From contig NZ_QQPQ01000012.1 in NCBI RefSeq assembly GCF_003346715.1, forward strand, positions 62,001-126,000: 64,000 nt of DNA, given 5' to 3'. How positions within the stretch are numbered: the first letter of the stretch is position 1; the number at the start of each line of letters is the position of its first letter. Both the position numbers and the translations under genes were made by a program. This document shows positions 1 through 8,678 of this stretch, one piece after another. The stretch comes from Oceanispirochaeta sp. M1. Lineage in GTDB: Bacteria; Spirochaetota; Spirochaetia; DSM-2461. The notes under the pieces were generated by a model that made no database searches, was not told the origin of the DNA, and saw only the letters and a list, made by a program, of their open reading frames with translations.

Positions 1-54
1 TCTAAATATAGAATATATTATAGATTGAACTTTTCGAAATACAATCAGGACATT

Positions 55-138
55 ATGGAATGTAATCTTCATTATTTAAACAGTATCAATCGAGTTATCG
101 ATTATATGGAAGAATATCTGCAGTATGATCTGAGCTGA
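55..138 (+). pseudogene. AraC-type regulator stub (truncated 5' end)
   Basis: A 27-residue open frame starts at an ATG with an AGGA Shine-Dalgarno five bases upstream. It reads like the first helix of AraC-family proteins of the 'short N-terminus then HTH' type (INRVIDYMEEYLQYDLS). It ends in TGA just where the helix-turn-helix should begin, and the rest of an AraC gene is not found before the next gene. I infer a deletion remnant. The frame is also open to the left edge, so the tail of another protein is possible. Confidence 0.35.
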
Positions 139-185
139 CCAGGGTAGATATCTGCATACCTGTAAAGAAGTTTTAGGAGAGCTGT

Positions 186-947
186 ATGAGTTATATAAAA
201 TTAAATACTGAGAATATTGAAAATGAACATATCTGCTGTGCTATCTCGGATAAAAAATGCCGGGAAGGGTATGAATTGAAGAAGCAGTGGCTGGGCAGAG
301 AATTCTCAAATGGTCACAGCTTTAAACGTCTTGATGAGCGGGCTAAAGTCTTTATGGAATACAGTCCTGCTGAGACTGCCTGGGTTCCCGTAGCTGCTCC
401 TGACTACATCATGATAGGCTGCTTCTGGGTATCGGGAAAGTATAAAGGTCAGGGTCATGGAAAAGCTTTATTAAGGCAGGCTGTAGAAGAAGGAACTGAC
501 CAGGGGAAGGCAGGCCTGGTAACTGTGGTTGGTAAAAAAAAATATCATTTTATGAGTGATACTAAATGGCTCCTGAAACAGGGATTCATAGAGTGTGATT
601 CAAATGAAGCAGGGTTCAGTCTATTATATTTACCCTTCAGAGATGAAGCTGTTCCTCCCCGTTTTAATGAATCTGCAAAAACAGGGGAGTGTCCTGATAA
701 AGAGGGCTATGTTGTCTACTATTCCAATCGTTGTCCCTTTACTGAGTTTCATATAAAAGAGTCATTGACAGATACTGGACAGAAAAGGAACATTAAGTTC
801 AAAGTGATAAAGTTGGAGACTTTAAAGCAGGCTCAGAACTCTCCCACACCGGCAACGATCTTTTCCCTCTTTTCTCAGGGGAAGTTTGTAACAACTGACC
901 TCAGTGTCTGTATGGACAGCCGCTTTGATAAGATCGTGAATAAATAA
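186..947 (+). CDS. YoaP-like GNAT acetyltransferase
   Basis: A 253-residue two-part protein. Residues about 60-150 form a GNAT acetyl-CoA fold with the pyrophosphate-binding motif A (KGQGHGKALL, residues 87-96). The C-terminal half, from about residue 165, matches the YoaP domain found behind GNAT domains in Bacillus YoaP-type proteins and begins with a Cys-Pro-Phe motif in a thioredoxin-like strand (VYYSNRCPF). Substrate is unknown; YoaP proteins are only named from domain content. The start is supported by AGGAG about 6 nt before the ATG. It stands alone between the AraC-like stub and the helicase; AraC regulators often neighbour YoaP genes, which fits the stub being its lost regulator. The family call is good, the function is open. 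Confidence 0.75.
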   Translation: MSYIKLNTENIENEHICCAISDKKCREGYELKKQWLGREFSNGHSFKRLDERAKVFMEYSPAETAWVPVAAPDYIMIGCFWVSGKYKGQGHGKALLRQAVEEGTDQGKAGLVTVVGKKKYHFMSDTKWLLKQGFIECDSNEAGFSLLYLPFRDEAVPPRFNESAKTGECPDKEGYVVYYSNRCPFTEFHIKESLTDTGQKRNIKFKVIKLETLKQAQNSPTPATIFSLFSQGKFVTTDLSVCMDSRFDKIVNK

Positions 948-1010
948 TCCTTTTAGTTTATTATAGGCCCGAGTTATTATTTGAAGTTTATCAAAGAATG
1001 AGGCCTGCTT

Positions 1011-3695
1011 ATGTTCGATGAAGAAATATGTTTTAAATATAATTGGAGAGGGTATCAGGAGCGTGTGCTCCAGGAGATTGAAACTCACCTCTCGGATAAT
1101 AAACTGCATATCATTGCTCCTCCCGGTTCCGGAAAAACAGTACTTGGACTGGAGGTTGTCCGGCAGCTGAACAAAAGGACCCTGATCCTTTCACCCACAA
1201 TCACCGTCAGAAATCAATGGATACAGCGCTTCGTGGAGCTTTTCAGTAATAATAAATTTACAGATTATTCCTACTCCCTGAAGGATCCTGCAGGTCTGAC
1301 TTCAGCCACCTACCAGGGCCTGCACAGTGCTATATCAGGCAAGAATATTCCTCTTGAAGAAAGTGATGATATGCAGCTGGAAGCTGAAGTAACACCGGAT
1401 TTTGATTTGATGAAGACCTTGAAAGAGAATAATATTCAGGTCGTAGTTCTGGATGAAGCACATCATTTAAAAACTGAGTGGTGGAAAAGTATTATCAAAC
1501 TTGTTTCTGTGCTGGGAGATATTAAAATAATATCCCTTACAGCCACACCTCCCTATGACAGCACTGCAGTAGAGTGGGATCGATATATGCAGCTATGCGG
1601 TCCGGTAGATGCTGAAATCTCAGTTCCCGAACTTGTAAAAGAGAAGAATCTCTGTCCTCATCAGGATCTGATATATTTTTCCGAAGCCAGTGATCAAGAG
1701 CATCAGTCTATTGATCAGTTTTATACAAAGATTGACGAAGTGATGAATGAAATTGTAAATGACCCCGATTTGGAGGCTCTGCTGGCCTCCCACAACGTGG
1801 TGTGTGAACCGGAAAAATATCAAACTGTCATTTATGAAAATATTGAATACTATGCTTCCCTTGTTATTTTCCTTAACAGCAGAGAGAACAACTCTTTTAC
1901 TGAACTGGTGAAAGTTCTGGGACTCTCCAGGAAGAAAATTCCAGGATTAAGCGGTGAGTGGATGGAGATCCTTTTAAGCAATGCCATATATAAAGATGCA
2001 GAACTTAAAAATCAGCCCTTGATAAAAGAGATCAGAATAAAACTCAGAGAAAACTCAGCAATTGAGAATAAAAGAGTGGTTCTCAGGATTAAGCAGGATT
2101 TCAATCGTCTTATGAGCAGCAGTATTTCAAAGTTTAGAAGTATCCGGGATATAGCTGATTACGAGTATGAAACACTGGGTGAAAAACTGCGTCTGGTGGT
2201 CCTTTCTGATTATGTCAGGAAAGAGGCCCTGAAAAGTAATCAGCAGCTTGATAAATTCGGGGTCATCCCTATTTTCAAATATCTTGTTGATTCAGAAACA
2301 GCTAAAAGCAGTGAGTATCGCAGTAAAATTGCAGTACTCAGTGGCTCTATCTGCATCATACCGGACAATATACAGGCTGCAGTCTATGAGATTGCTGCCG
2401 TTTATGGTCTTTCGGAAAATGATATTAAATTGAACAGCCTTCAGCTTCAGAAAGGATTTTCAGAGCTGAGCCTCTCTTCTTCCAGGAAGAATGCAACTGT
2501 CAGCATAATTACCGATCTTCTGACACAGGGGTATATCAATGTTATTGTTGGGACAAAGTCTCTTCTGGGAGAGGGCTGGGACTGTCCCGCAATAAACTCA
2601 CTGGTTATGGCCACATTTGTGGGTTCCTATATGCTGTCCAATCAGATCAGGGGGAGGGCTATCAGGACTGATAGGGCTGACAGTCACAAAACATCCAATA
2701 TCTGGCATCTTATGTGTCTGGATACAAAGAATAGATTCAATAATTATGATAAGGATCTTCTTGAGCAGAGATTCAAATGTTTTACGGGTCTGGATAATGA
2801 AAATGAACTTATCTGTAATGGTACCGAACGTCTTCATCTAAAAGACTTTGAATTCAGAAAACTGGATGTTAAGAGATTAAACGATCAGATGAAGGATCAG
2901 GCAGCCGAGAGAGGAAATCTTTACAATAGCTGGTTTAAGGCTATTGATGCATCATCGGACGGTAGAATTGTTAAAGAGTTAAAGACCTCAAAAGAGAATA
3001 TCAACAGAACTTATATCTTTCGGAATACATTGAAATATCTTTGTCTCCAGGGGATTGCAGCCAGTTTCCTATTTGTAATGGAGCTGTATTCATCTGCCAT
3101 AAAATCCCTGCTGCGGGGTTCCTTTCTATCATTGAAAAATCTTTCCAGTATTGCCGTACTCTTAAGTATCGTTTTTATTCTGAGTATAATGAAGTCATCA
3201 ATTAAAGCTGTGATCCTTTTTTTCCGCCATGGATCGGTGGAGCGCAGCTTCAAGCAGATTGCACATGCTGTTATCAATACAATGGTGGATCTTGGAATGA
3301 TTGAAAATCCGAAGGCTCTTACAATAAATACAGACACAGCATCAGATGGAACTGTCTATTGCAGTCTGAGACATTGCACATCTTATGAACAATCTCAATT
3401 TCTAAAAGCCATGGAAGAAATTGTGGAGCAGGTCGATAAACCACGCTACATTCTGAGCAGAGAAAATAGATTTCCTGTTAAAACCCTGGATTATCATGCT
3501 GTTCCATCTCTGTTTGCTGTGAATAAGGATAAAGCAGTATTATTTCATAAACATTGGCAGAGAGTAATGGGAAAATCAAAACTCTATTATACAAGGAATC
3601 AAGAGGGTCGAAGTATTCTTGTTAAAGCCAGATCCAGTTCTTTATCATCATACTTTATAGGGAGAACAGAAATTACTGATAGCTGGAAAGCATAA
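1011..3695 (+). CDS. SF2 DEAH helicase with C-terminal membrane segments
   Basis: An 894-residue superfamily 2 ATPase. Visible motifs: Walker A APPGSGKT (36-43), motif II DEAH (148-151), motif III-like SLTATP (175-180), a GTKSLLGEGWDCP segment near 514-526 typical of motif V, and arginine-finger motif VI QIRGRAIR (545-552). Between the two RecA lobes lies a helical insert of about 300 residues (200-500). After lobe 2 there are two strongly hydrophobic stretches (about 676-698 and 710-738), predicting a hairpin membrane anchor, followed by a 150-residue soluble tail with no recognised domain. Similar DEAD/DEAH proteins are annotated across Firmicutes and Bacteroidota without known function. 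No nuclease or methylase gene is adjacent, so it is not a standard restriction system. GAGG lies 8 nt before the ATG. DNA versus RNA substrate cannot be told. Confidence 0.8.
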   Translation: MFDEEICFKYNWRGYQERVLQEIETHLSDNKLHIIAPPGSGKTVLGLEVVRQLNKRTLILSPTITVRNQWIQRFVELFSNNKFTDYSYSLKDPAGLTSATYQGLHSAISGKNIPLEESDDMQLEAEVTPDFDLMKTLKENNIQVVVLDEAHHLKTEWWKSIIKLVSVLGDIKIISLTATPPYDSTAVEWDRYMQLCGPVDAEISVPELVKEKNLCPHQDLIYFSEASDQEHQSIDQFYTKIDEVMNEIVNDPDLEALLASHNVVCEPEKYQTVIYENIEYYASLVIFLNSRENNSFTELVKVLGLSRKKIPGLSGEWMEILLSNAIYKDAELKNQPLIKEIRIKLRENSAIENKRVVLRIKQDFNRLMSSSISKFRSIRDIADYEYETLGEKLRLVVLSDYVRKEALKSNQQLDKFGVIPIFKYLVDSETAKSSEYRSKIAVLSGSICIIPDNIQAAVYEIAAVYGLSENDIKLNSLQLQKGFSELSLSSSRKNATVSIITDLLTQGYINVIVGTKSLLGEGWDCPAINSLVMATFVGSYMLSNQIRGRAIRTDRADSHKTSNIWHLMCLDTKNRFNNYDKDLLEQRFKCFTGLDNENELICNGTERLHLKDFEFRKLDVKRLNDQMKDQAAERGNLYNSWFKAIDASSDGRIVKELKTSKENINRTYIFRNTLKYLCLQGIAASFLFVMELYSSAIKSLLRGSFLSLKNLSSIAVLLSIVFILSIMKSSIKAVILFFRHGSVERSFKQIAHAVINTMVDLGMIENPKALTINTDTASDGTVYCSLRHCTSYEQSQFLKAMEEIVEQVDKPRYILSRENRFPVKTLDYHAVPSLFAVNKDKAVLFHKHWQRVMGKSKLYYTRNQEGRSILVKARSSSLSSYFIGRTEITDSWKA

Positions 3696-3712
3696 GTAAT
3701 TGTGCTGCAAAG

Positions 3713-3883
3713 CTACTCTTCAGTCATCATTTCGTAAATTCTGATGCTGTCTATATAGGGATTTGTCTCGGCAAGTTTCACAGCTTCATCCATGCTGTCA
3801 GCCTCAATAATATTGTACCCTGTGATTGAATCTCCCTCTAAAGGAAGATCCTTTGTCCCTGCAATTGATATTTCTTTATATAA
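3713..3883 (-). pseudogene. YCII-domain protein remnant
   Basis: The frame reads through about 55 codons to a TAG stop and resembles the C-terminal half of small YCII/DGPF-type proteins: 'GDSITGYNIIEADS', then 'DEAVKLAETNPYI', then 'IRIYEMM'. It has no start codon; an in-frame TAA sits directly upstream and the N-terminal half of a normal 95-120 residue YCII protein is missing. I read this as a decayed gene whose 5' part was lost at the junction with the DUF5692 gene. Confidence 0.6.
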
Positions 3884-3894
3884 TTACGAGTTAA

Positions 3895-4827
3895 TCAGGC
3901 GTAAAATTCTATAGTTTTCTTATATGTCTCAGTATCGAAATAGACTTCATCACGCAAAGGATGGAGTTTTTTTTGTCTGATTCTATAGATCTGATATATA
4001 AAAAGAGCGGCATTAGCTGCCAGTGAAACAATACTTACAATAAGAAATGCTCTGGGGTTATGTGTCGTTCGTACAGGAGCAATGCGGTCTGCAAAGCTGG
4101 GGACGGTCATTACAAACATAATCCAGAAGGCAAGTGTTGAGGCTCTGTGCTGCAGCCAGGCACCCTTTTTAATCCAGAATGCGGGTATTGTACAGGCTAG
4201 AAGCAGTGTCAGTCCGCAGTAGAAAGAGTGATCGGCTATACAGTTGTATGTATAGGAAAAGTTCCACAGGTCATAGGCAATAATCCAGGCCCAGATCATA
4301 TCTGGCCAGATCATGTCTTTTGTCTTATCTTTTGATATTATAATACCCGCCCATCCGCAGATGGTTAGAATATTCAGAATCCCTGCAATACCATTTATAA
4401 TATTCCAGGGACCGGACATAACAAATAAATTATCGATATAGGCACCATTCCATGCTGCGAATCCATAACACTGAAAGTCTCTCAGACAGGCTTCAAAAAT
4501 ATTCAGTGCCAGAATAAAAGGAGGGAAGGCCAGAGCCCATTTCTTTTTGGAAAGACCCGGAATAAAACGAATAGCCATAAATCCCAGACATCCTGCCAAA
4601 GCAGAATAAGTCTTTACCCAGTTAAACCATGTTCCTGTACCGTATTCATTGCCGGGAGCAGCAGTTGTAGGCCAGACAAATATTGTCAGTACTACAGGAA
4701 CAACAAAGAACAGAGCAATTCCACCCCATTTTGTTGTTCTTCCCAATTCATTAAATGCCATCAAGGCAAACAGTACAAAAAGCATAATTGCCCAGTTTTC
4801 AATACCGGGAACATCATAAAGACCCAT
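3895..4827 (-). CDS. DUF5692 family multi-pass membrane protein
   Basis: A 310-residue integral membrane protein with about eight hydrophobic segments and a polar C-terminus. The tryptophan- and aromatic-rich loops (NWAIMLFVLFALMAFNELGR near the N-terminus; DLWNFSYTYNCIADHSFYCG in the second half) match my recollection of DUF5692, a family of unknown function in gut and sediment bacteria. Start: AGAGG about 9 nt before the ATG on the minus strand. It lies downstream of hypA in the same direction but is separated from it by a terminator-like hairpin, so it is probably its own unit or a read-through partner. No transport signature or catalytic residue set is recognisable. Confidence 0.7.
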   Translation of the reverse strand: MGLYDVPGIENWAIMLFVLFALMAFNELGRTTKWGGIALFFVVPVVLTIFVWPTTAAPGNEYGTGTWFNWVKTYSALAGCLGFMAIRFIPGLSKKKWALAFPPFILALNIFEACLRDFQCYGFAAWNGAYIDNLFVMSGPWNIINGIAGILNILTICGWAGIIISKDKTKDMIWPDMIWAWIIAYDLWNFSYTYNCIADHSFYCGLTLLLACTIPAFWIKKGAWLQHRASTLAFWIMFVMTVPSFADRIAPVRTTHNPRAFLIVSIVSLAANAALFIYQIYRIRQKKLHPLRDEVYFDTETYKKTIEFYA

Positions 4828-4870
4828 CGATTTTCTTCCTCTAAATTATCTTATTTCATTTTATTATTGT

Positions 4871-4904
4871 CCTGCTGAAATCAATTGAAATATGTTTCAG
4901 CAGG
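4871..4904 (-). terminator. Hairpin at end of hyp operon
   Basis: A 10-bp perfect stem (CCTGCTGAAA / TTTCAGCAGG) overlaps the hypA stop codon and is followed on the minus strand by an A/T-rich run (ACAATAATAAAAT). The T-run is imperfect, so termination may be partial. Confidence 0.55.
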
Positions 4905-5238
4905 CAATAATTTCTTTTATCATAAATTCTCTGCCGGCAGTAATTATACAATTATTACCGGAACAGTGAGGACAGCTTTCCTGATGTTCAATTGGATTGA
5001 AATCATTATGGCAGTCATTACATCGGGCAAGGCCCGGGAGAATTTCAATTCGCAGATTCGTTGCTTCCAGCAATGTTCCGTCTACGGCCGCAGGATAACA
5101 GGATTCAACATATCTCGGTATCATAGAAGAGAGTTCACCGATCTGCAGCACAAGTGTGTCGACAGTAGTCAATGAATTGATTCTTACGATTTCTTCAACT
5201 TTTTTCACTATGTCTATAACGACACCTAATTCGTGCAC
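4897..5238 (-). CDS. hypA: Hydrogenase/urease nickel incorporation protein HypA
   Basis: A 113-residue protein of normal HypA length. It starts MHELGVV, placing the essential nickel-ligand His at position 2, and carries the zinc-ribbon cysteine pairs CNDC and CPHC in the C-terminal half. HypA passes Ni(II), together with HypB, into the large subunit of [NiFe]-hydrogenase or another nickel enzyme in the cytoplasm. The start codon is GTG with GGGAG about 6 nt upstream; an ATG start would remove His2. It follows the Fe-S/FAD oxidoreductase by 11 nt and closes the operon. No hydrogenase large or small subunit is in the window, so the client enzyme must be encoded elsewhere. Confidence 0.93.
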   Translation of the reverse strand: MHELGVVIDIVKKVEEIVRINSLTTVDTLVLQIGELSSMIPRYVESCYPAAVDGTLLEATNLRIEILPGLARCNDCHNDFNPIEHQESCPHCSGNNCIITAGREFMIKEIIAC

Positions 5239-5249
5239 TTTATATCTCC

Positions 5250-7940
5250 CTAGACCCTTGAAAATGCTTTACTGATTGCTTTCAGCGGCTTATTCACAGC
5301 AATTTTTATCTGTCGTTTAATCACATATTTGACAACTTCAGGCTTCAGATCATCAAGATCAACTCCTTGTTTGTCATATTTCTTAACAAGGGAGATGGCA
5401 TCAAACTTACATTTTGTTGTACAGACTCCGCAGCCGATACACATGTATTCATCAACAACTGTAGCTCCGCATCCAAGACAGCGCTCGGTCTCTTTTTTGA
5501 TCTGATCTTCAGTAAACGTTCCTCTCAGATCTTTGAATGTCTCTTTTGAATCCTTGGCAGATACATGAGCAGTTGTTTCTCTGGGGATTTTGTCATATCC
5601 GCCGAGATCAAGACTGTCCTTATCGAATGAGCGGTAATCACGAATGGTTCTACCTATAAGAAGATCCTGACCGGGCTGAACATAGCGGTGGATGGATATA
5701 GCTGCTTCTTTTCCTATGGCAATGGCATCTATAGCGAAACGGGGACCCGTGAGGGCATCACCACCGGTAAAAATATCTTCTTCTGCAGTCTGAAGAGTTT
5801 TAGGATCGGCTTTGATCGTATTGTTAGGATTTAATTCAACCTTGCTGTCTGTAAGGATTTCTCCCCACTCGATAGACTGACCTACAGAGATAAGAACATT
5901 ATCTGTTTCCACTGTCATGATGTCATTTTCATCATAAGAAGGACTGAATCGACCGTTCTCATCAAATACAGAGAGGCATTTTCTAAACTCTACCGCTTTA
6001 ACTTTTCCTTTTTCTGTCAGTACTCGAACAGGACCCCAGGAGTTATTTATTTCAATTTCTTCGGCAAGTGCTTCTTCAATCTCTTCATCCAGGGCAGGCA
6101 TCTGTTTCCTGTTTTCAAGACAGAACATATCGACCTTTTCAGAACCGACTCTGACAGCCGTTCTGGCCACATCGATAGCAACATTGCCACCGCCGATTAC
6201 AATAGTTTTTCCCTTCAGCTCTGTTGATTCTCCAAGGTTAACGCTGCAAAGGAAGTCTACTCCGCTGATAACGCCTTCGGCATTTTCACCTTCGATTCCC
6301 AGTTTGCGGCCGGCCTGGGCTCCGATAGCCAGGAAGAAAGCTTCATAGCCCTGAGAGCGAAGTTCTTTCAGGCTGATCTCAGATCCAACTTCAATACCGG
6401 TTTTAAATTCGACACCCAATTCTTTGAGTACATCAATTTCAGCATTGACAACCTCTTTTTCCAGTCTGAAAGAGGGAATGCCCAGAGTCATCATTCCACC
6501 GAGGGCTTTCTGTTTTTCAAAAACTGTTACTTTATAGCCGTCAATCGCCAGGTAGAAGGCACAGGAGAGTCCTGCAGGACCGGCACCGACCACAGCAATC
6601 TTTTTACCATAGTCATGTTTTATACGGGGCAAAAATCGGCTGTCGCTGTTGAGTTCTTTCTCTGCGATGAACTTCTTGATGTCATCGATGGCGATGGGAT
6701 CATCAATATCACCACGGGTGCAGGCAGATTCACATTTACGGGGACAGATTCTTCCACATACTGCGGGGAAGGGATTTTCCTCTTTGATAAGTTCCAGAGC
6801 TTCTTTATAGTGCCCCTGTGAGGCCAGTTTGATGTAACCCTGGATACCAATATGTGCAGGACACTCAGCCTTACAGGGGCTGCTGCCTTCATCACTGACT
6901 ACTTTTCTATTGGTCCGGTAATCGGGATTCCATTTATCAGCACCCCATTCACTGTTGTGAATCTTTTCCTGTTTTTTAGGAGCCGGAACAACTTCGGAAC
7001 AGATTTTCTGTCCGAGGGTCAAAGCATTGGTGGGACAGTTTTCAACACATTCCCCGCAGGCTACACATTTCTCAGTATCAACTTCAGATACATAATTGGA
7101 GCGGGTCATATCAGGATTGGACCAATGGCTGGCCAGCCTCATATTAAAACAGCCGCAGCCACAGCAGTTACATATAGCATGTGTTTTACCCGGACCGTCC
7201 AGGTTGGGGATGGAGTGCATCAGACCGTTATCTTCAGCTTTCTTAATAACTTCGACAGCTTCTTCTCTGGTTATTTCCTTTGCTCTTCCTGTACGAATAT
7301 AGTACTCCGCAGCATGACCCATCTGAATACAGATGTCTTCTTTCAAGTGTCCGCATCCCTCTCCCATGGCTTCCCTGGATGTTCGGCATGCACAGTCTGA
7401 TAGTGAAAAGATGGTATTCTCTTCCAGATATTTTGATACTTCTTCAAATGAGGCAGTTTTGGTGTTGCCATCAATAGCTTTTTCAATAGGAATAACCCGC
7501 ATGGGGCCTAGTCCAACAGGGAATTTACCGACTCCCATAGGGCCTTTCTTCAGTCCATAGGCATCAAAGGCTCTCGCAATCTGAGGATATTTTTTTACAT
7601 TCTCCTTATGATTGACCATCATTTCCATGTGTCCGGGAACCCATATTTCAATCCAGTATTTATCAACACCATCAATCTCATTGACAAATGCCATACCGGC
7701 GTCAGCAATTTCCCAGAGGAGTTCTGCTGTTTTTTCAACAGATTTACCACAAAGTGGTGCAACTTCTTCGGCGGTCATGGGCTGTCTTAATTCAAGGTGG
7801 AGGGCAACTTCGGCCATCTCATCAGTGATTACAGGCTCCATAATCAGATATTCCGGATGATCTGCTTTGATCTCCAGTTTTGATCCTCTTTTTGTTCTGC
7901 TGATTTTATTTGCAAGATCCAGTAATAATTCGCTGGCCAT
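5250..7940 (-). CDS. Multi-[4Fe-4S] FAD oxidoreductase (GltD-like) in hyp operon
   Basis: An 896-residue modular redox protein. Order: an N-terminal 180 residues of helical, HTH-like character; a cysteine cluster at 183, 185, 196 and 204 plus CNCCGCGC near 258-264, typical of Fe-S proteins with CxCR...GC...C; an 8Fe-ferredoxin-type CVACGECVENCP (292-302); a GltD/NfnB-type cysteine region (356-407); FAD-binding GAGPAG (452-457); an NAD(P)-binding GGGNVAIDVARTAVR segment near 590; and a C-terminal CLGCG...CIGCGVCTTKC cluster near 830-850. GltD-like subunits move electrons between NAD(P)H, FAD and Fe-S centres. Its place between hypB and hypA suggests it serves a nickel enzyme or its ferredoxin pool, but partner and direction are inference. 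Start has AGGGGA before the ATG. Confidence 0.85.
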   Translation of the reverse strand: MASELLLDLANKISRTKRGSKLEIKADHPEYLIMEPVITDEMAEVALHLELRQPMTAEEVAPLCGKSVEKTAELLWEIADAGMAFVNEIDGVDKYWIEIWVPGHMEMMVNHKENVKKYPQIARAFDAYGLKKGPMGVGKFPVGLGPMRVIPIEKAIDGNTKTASFEEVSKYLEENTIFSLSDCACRTSREAMGEGCGHLKEDICIQMGHAAEYYIRTGRAKEITREEAVEVIKKAEDNGLMHSIPNLDGPGKTHAICNCCGCGCFNMRLASHWSNPDMTRSNYVSEVDTEKCVACGECVENCPTNALTLGQKICSEVVPAPKKQEKIHNSEWGADKWNPDYRTNRKVVSDEGSSPCKAECPAHIGIQGYIKLASQGHYKEALELIKEENPFPAVCGRICPRKCESACTRGDIDDPIAIDDIKKFIAEKELNSDSRFLPRIKHDYGKKIAVVGAGPAGLSCAFYLAIDGYKVTVFEKQKALGGMMTLGIPSFRLEKEVVNAEIDVLKELGVEFKTGIEVGSEISLKELRSQGYEAFFLAIGAQAGRKLGIEGENAEGVISGVDFLCSVNLGESTELKGKTIVIGGGNVAIDVARTAVRVGSEKVDMFCLENRKQMPALDEEIEEALAEEIEINNSWGPVRVLTEKGKVKAVEFRKCLSVFDENGRFSPSYDENDIMTVETDNVLISVGQSIEWGEILTDSKVELNPNNTIKADPKTLQTAEEDIFTGGDALTGPRFAIDAIAIGKEAAISIHRYVQPGQDLLIGRTIRDYRSFDKDSLDLGGYDKIPRETTAHVSAKDSKETFKDLRGTFTEDQIKKETERCLGCGATVVDEYMCIGCGVCTTKCKFDAISLVKKYDKQGVDLDDLKPEVVKYVIKRQIKIAVNKPLKAISKAFSRV

Positions 7941-7981
7941 TTAATTCCCCTTATATAAAAGTATTTTTAATTCAGAATTCA

Positions 7982-8653
7982 TCAGTTCAGTTTCCAGGCT
8001 TTCACTTCAGTTCGAAGCCAGTCTGTCCATTCATCAACTCCCTCTCCTGTCTTCGCAGAAATGGGGATGATCCTGATATTCTTATTCAGTCTGGTGACAT
8101 ATTCAGTGAGTGCATTCATATCAAAATTAAAAAAATCCATAGCATCTATTTTATTTACCAGAAGGACATCAACCATGGAGAACATGATTGGATACTTAAG
8201 AGGTTTATCATGTCCTTCGGGTACACTCAGAATCATGGCATTTTTAGATGCTCCGGTGTCATACTCTGCTGTACAGATCAGATTGCCGATATTTTCGAGT
8301 ATTGCAAAATCAAGGCCGTCAGTACCCAGGCCTTCAATACCCTGTCTTGTCATTAAAGCATCAAGGTGACACATGCCTCCTGAATGGAGCTGAATAACCC
8401 TTGTACCGGTTTCTGATACAGTGTCAGCATCCACAGAGGAGTCCAGGTCGGCTTCCATTACACCGATTGACATCTCATTTCTCAGAGCTTCGATAGTTCT
8501 GAGTACGGTTGTGGTCTTACCTGAACCGGGAGAAGACATGAGATTCAGAAGGAAAACACCTTTTTCCTTAAGCTCCGCTCTGAGTCTTTCAGCCTCTTTA
8601 TCATTACTTTCATAAACGCTTTTTTTTATTTCCAGAACCTTGAACTTGTCCAT
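7982..8653 (-). CDS. hypB: Hydrogenase nickel incorporation GTPase HypB
   Basis: A 223-residue SIMIBI-class GTPase. Walker A SSPGSGKTT occupies about 41-48, the metal-site CHLDA motif follows GGM near residue 93-99, a NKID-type guanine-specificity motif (LVNKID) sits near 165, and there is a SAKTG motif near 200. HypB hydrolyses GTP to drive nickel transfer from HypA or SlyD to the apo-hydrogenase. The N-terminus has no histidine-rich nickel-storage stretch, so this is the short form. SD AGGAG precedes the ATG. The nickel permease gene lies 25 nt upstream and the Fe-S/FAD gene 41 nt downstream, all in one direction. Confidence 0.95.
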   Translation of the reverse strand: MDKFKVLEIKKSVYESNDKEAERLRAELKEKGVFLLNLMSSPGSGKTTTVLRTIEALRNEMSIGVMEADLDSSVDADTVSETGTRVIQLHSGGMCHLDALMTRQGIEGLGTDGLDFAILENIGNLICTAEYDTGASKNAMILSVPEGHDKPLKYPIMFSMVDVLLVNKIDAMDFFNFDMNALTEYVTRLNKNIRIIPISAKTGEGVDEWTDWLRTEVKAWKLN

Positions 8654-8678
8654 AATTTCTCCTGTTTAAATATTTGAA

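Noticed and set aside
6852-7400. 182-codon open frame opposite the Fe-S/FAD oxidoreductase
   Set aside because: Antisense to a strongly conserved multi-domain gene; composition is that of a shadow frame.
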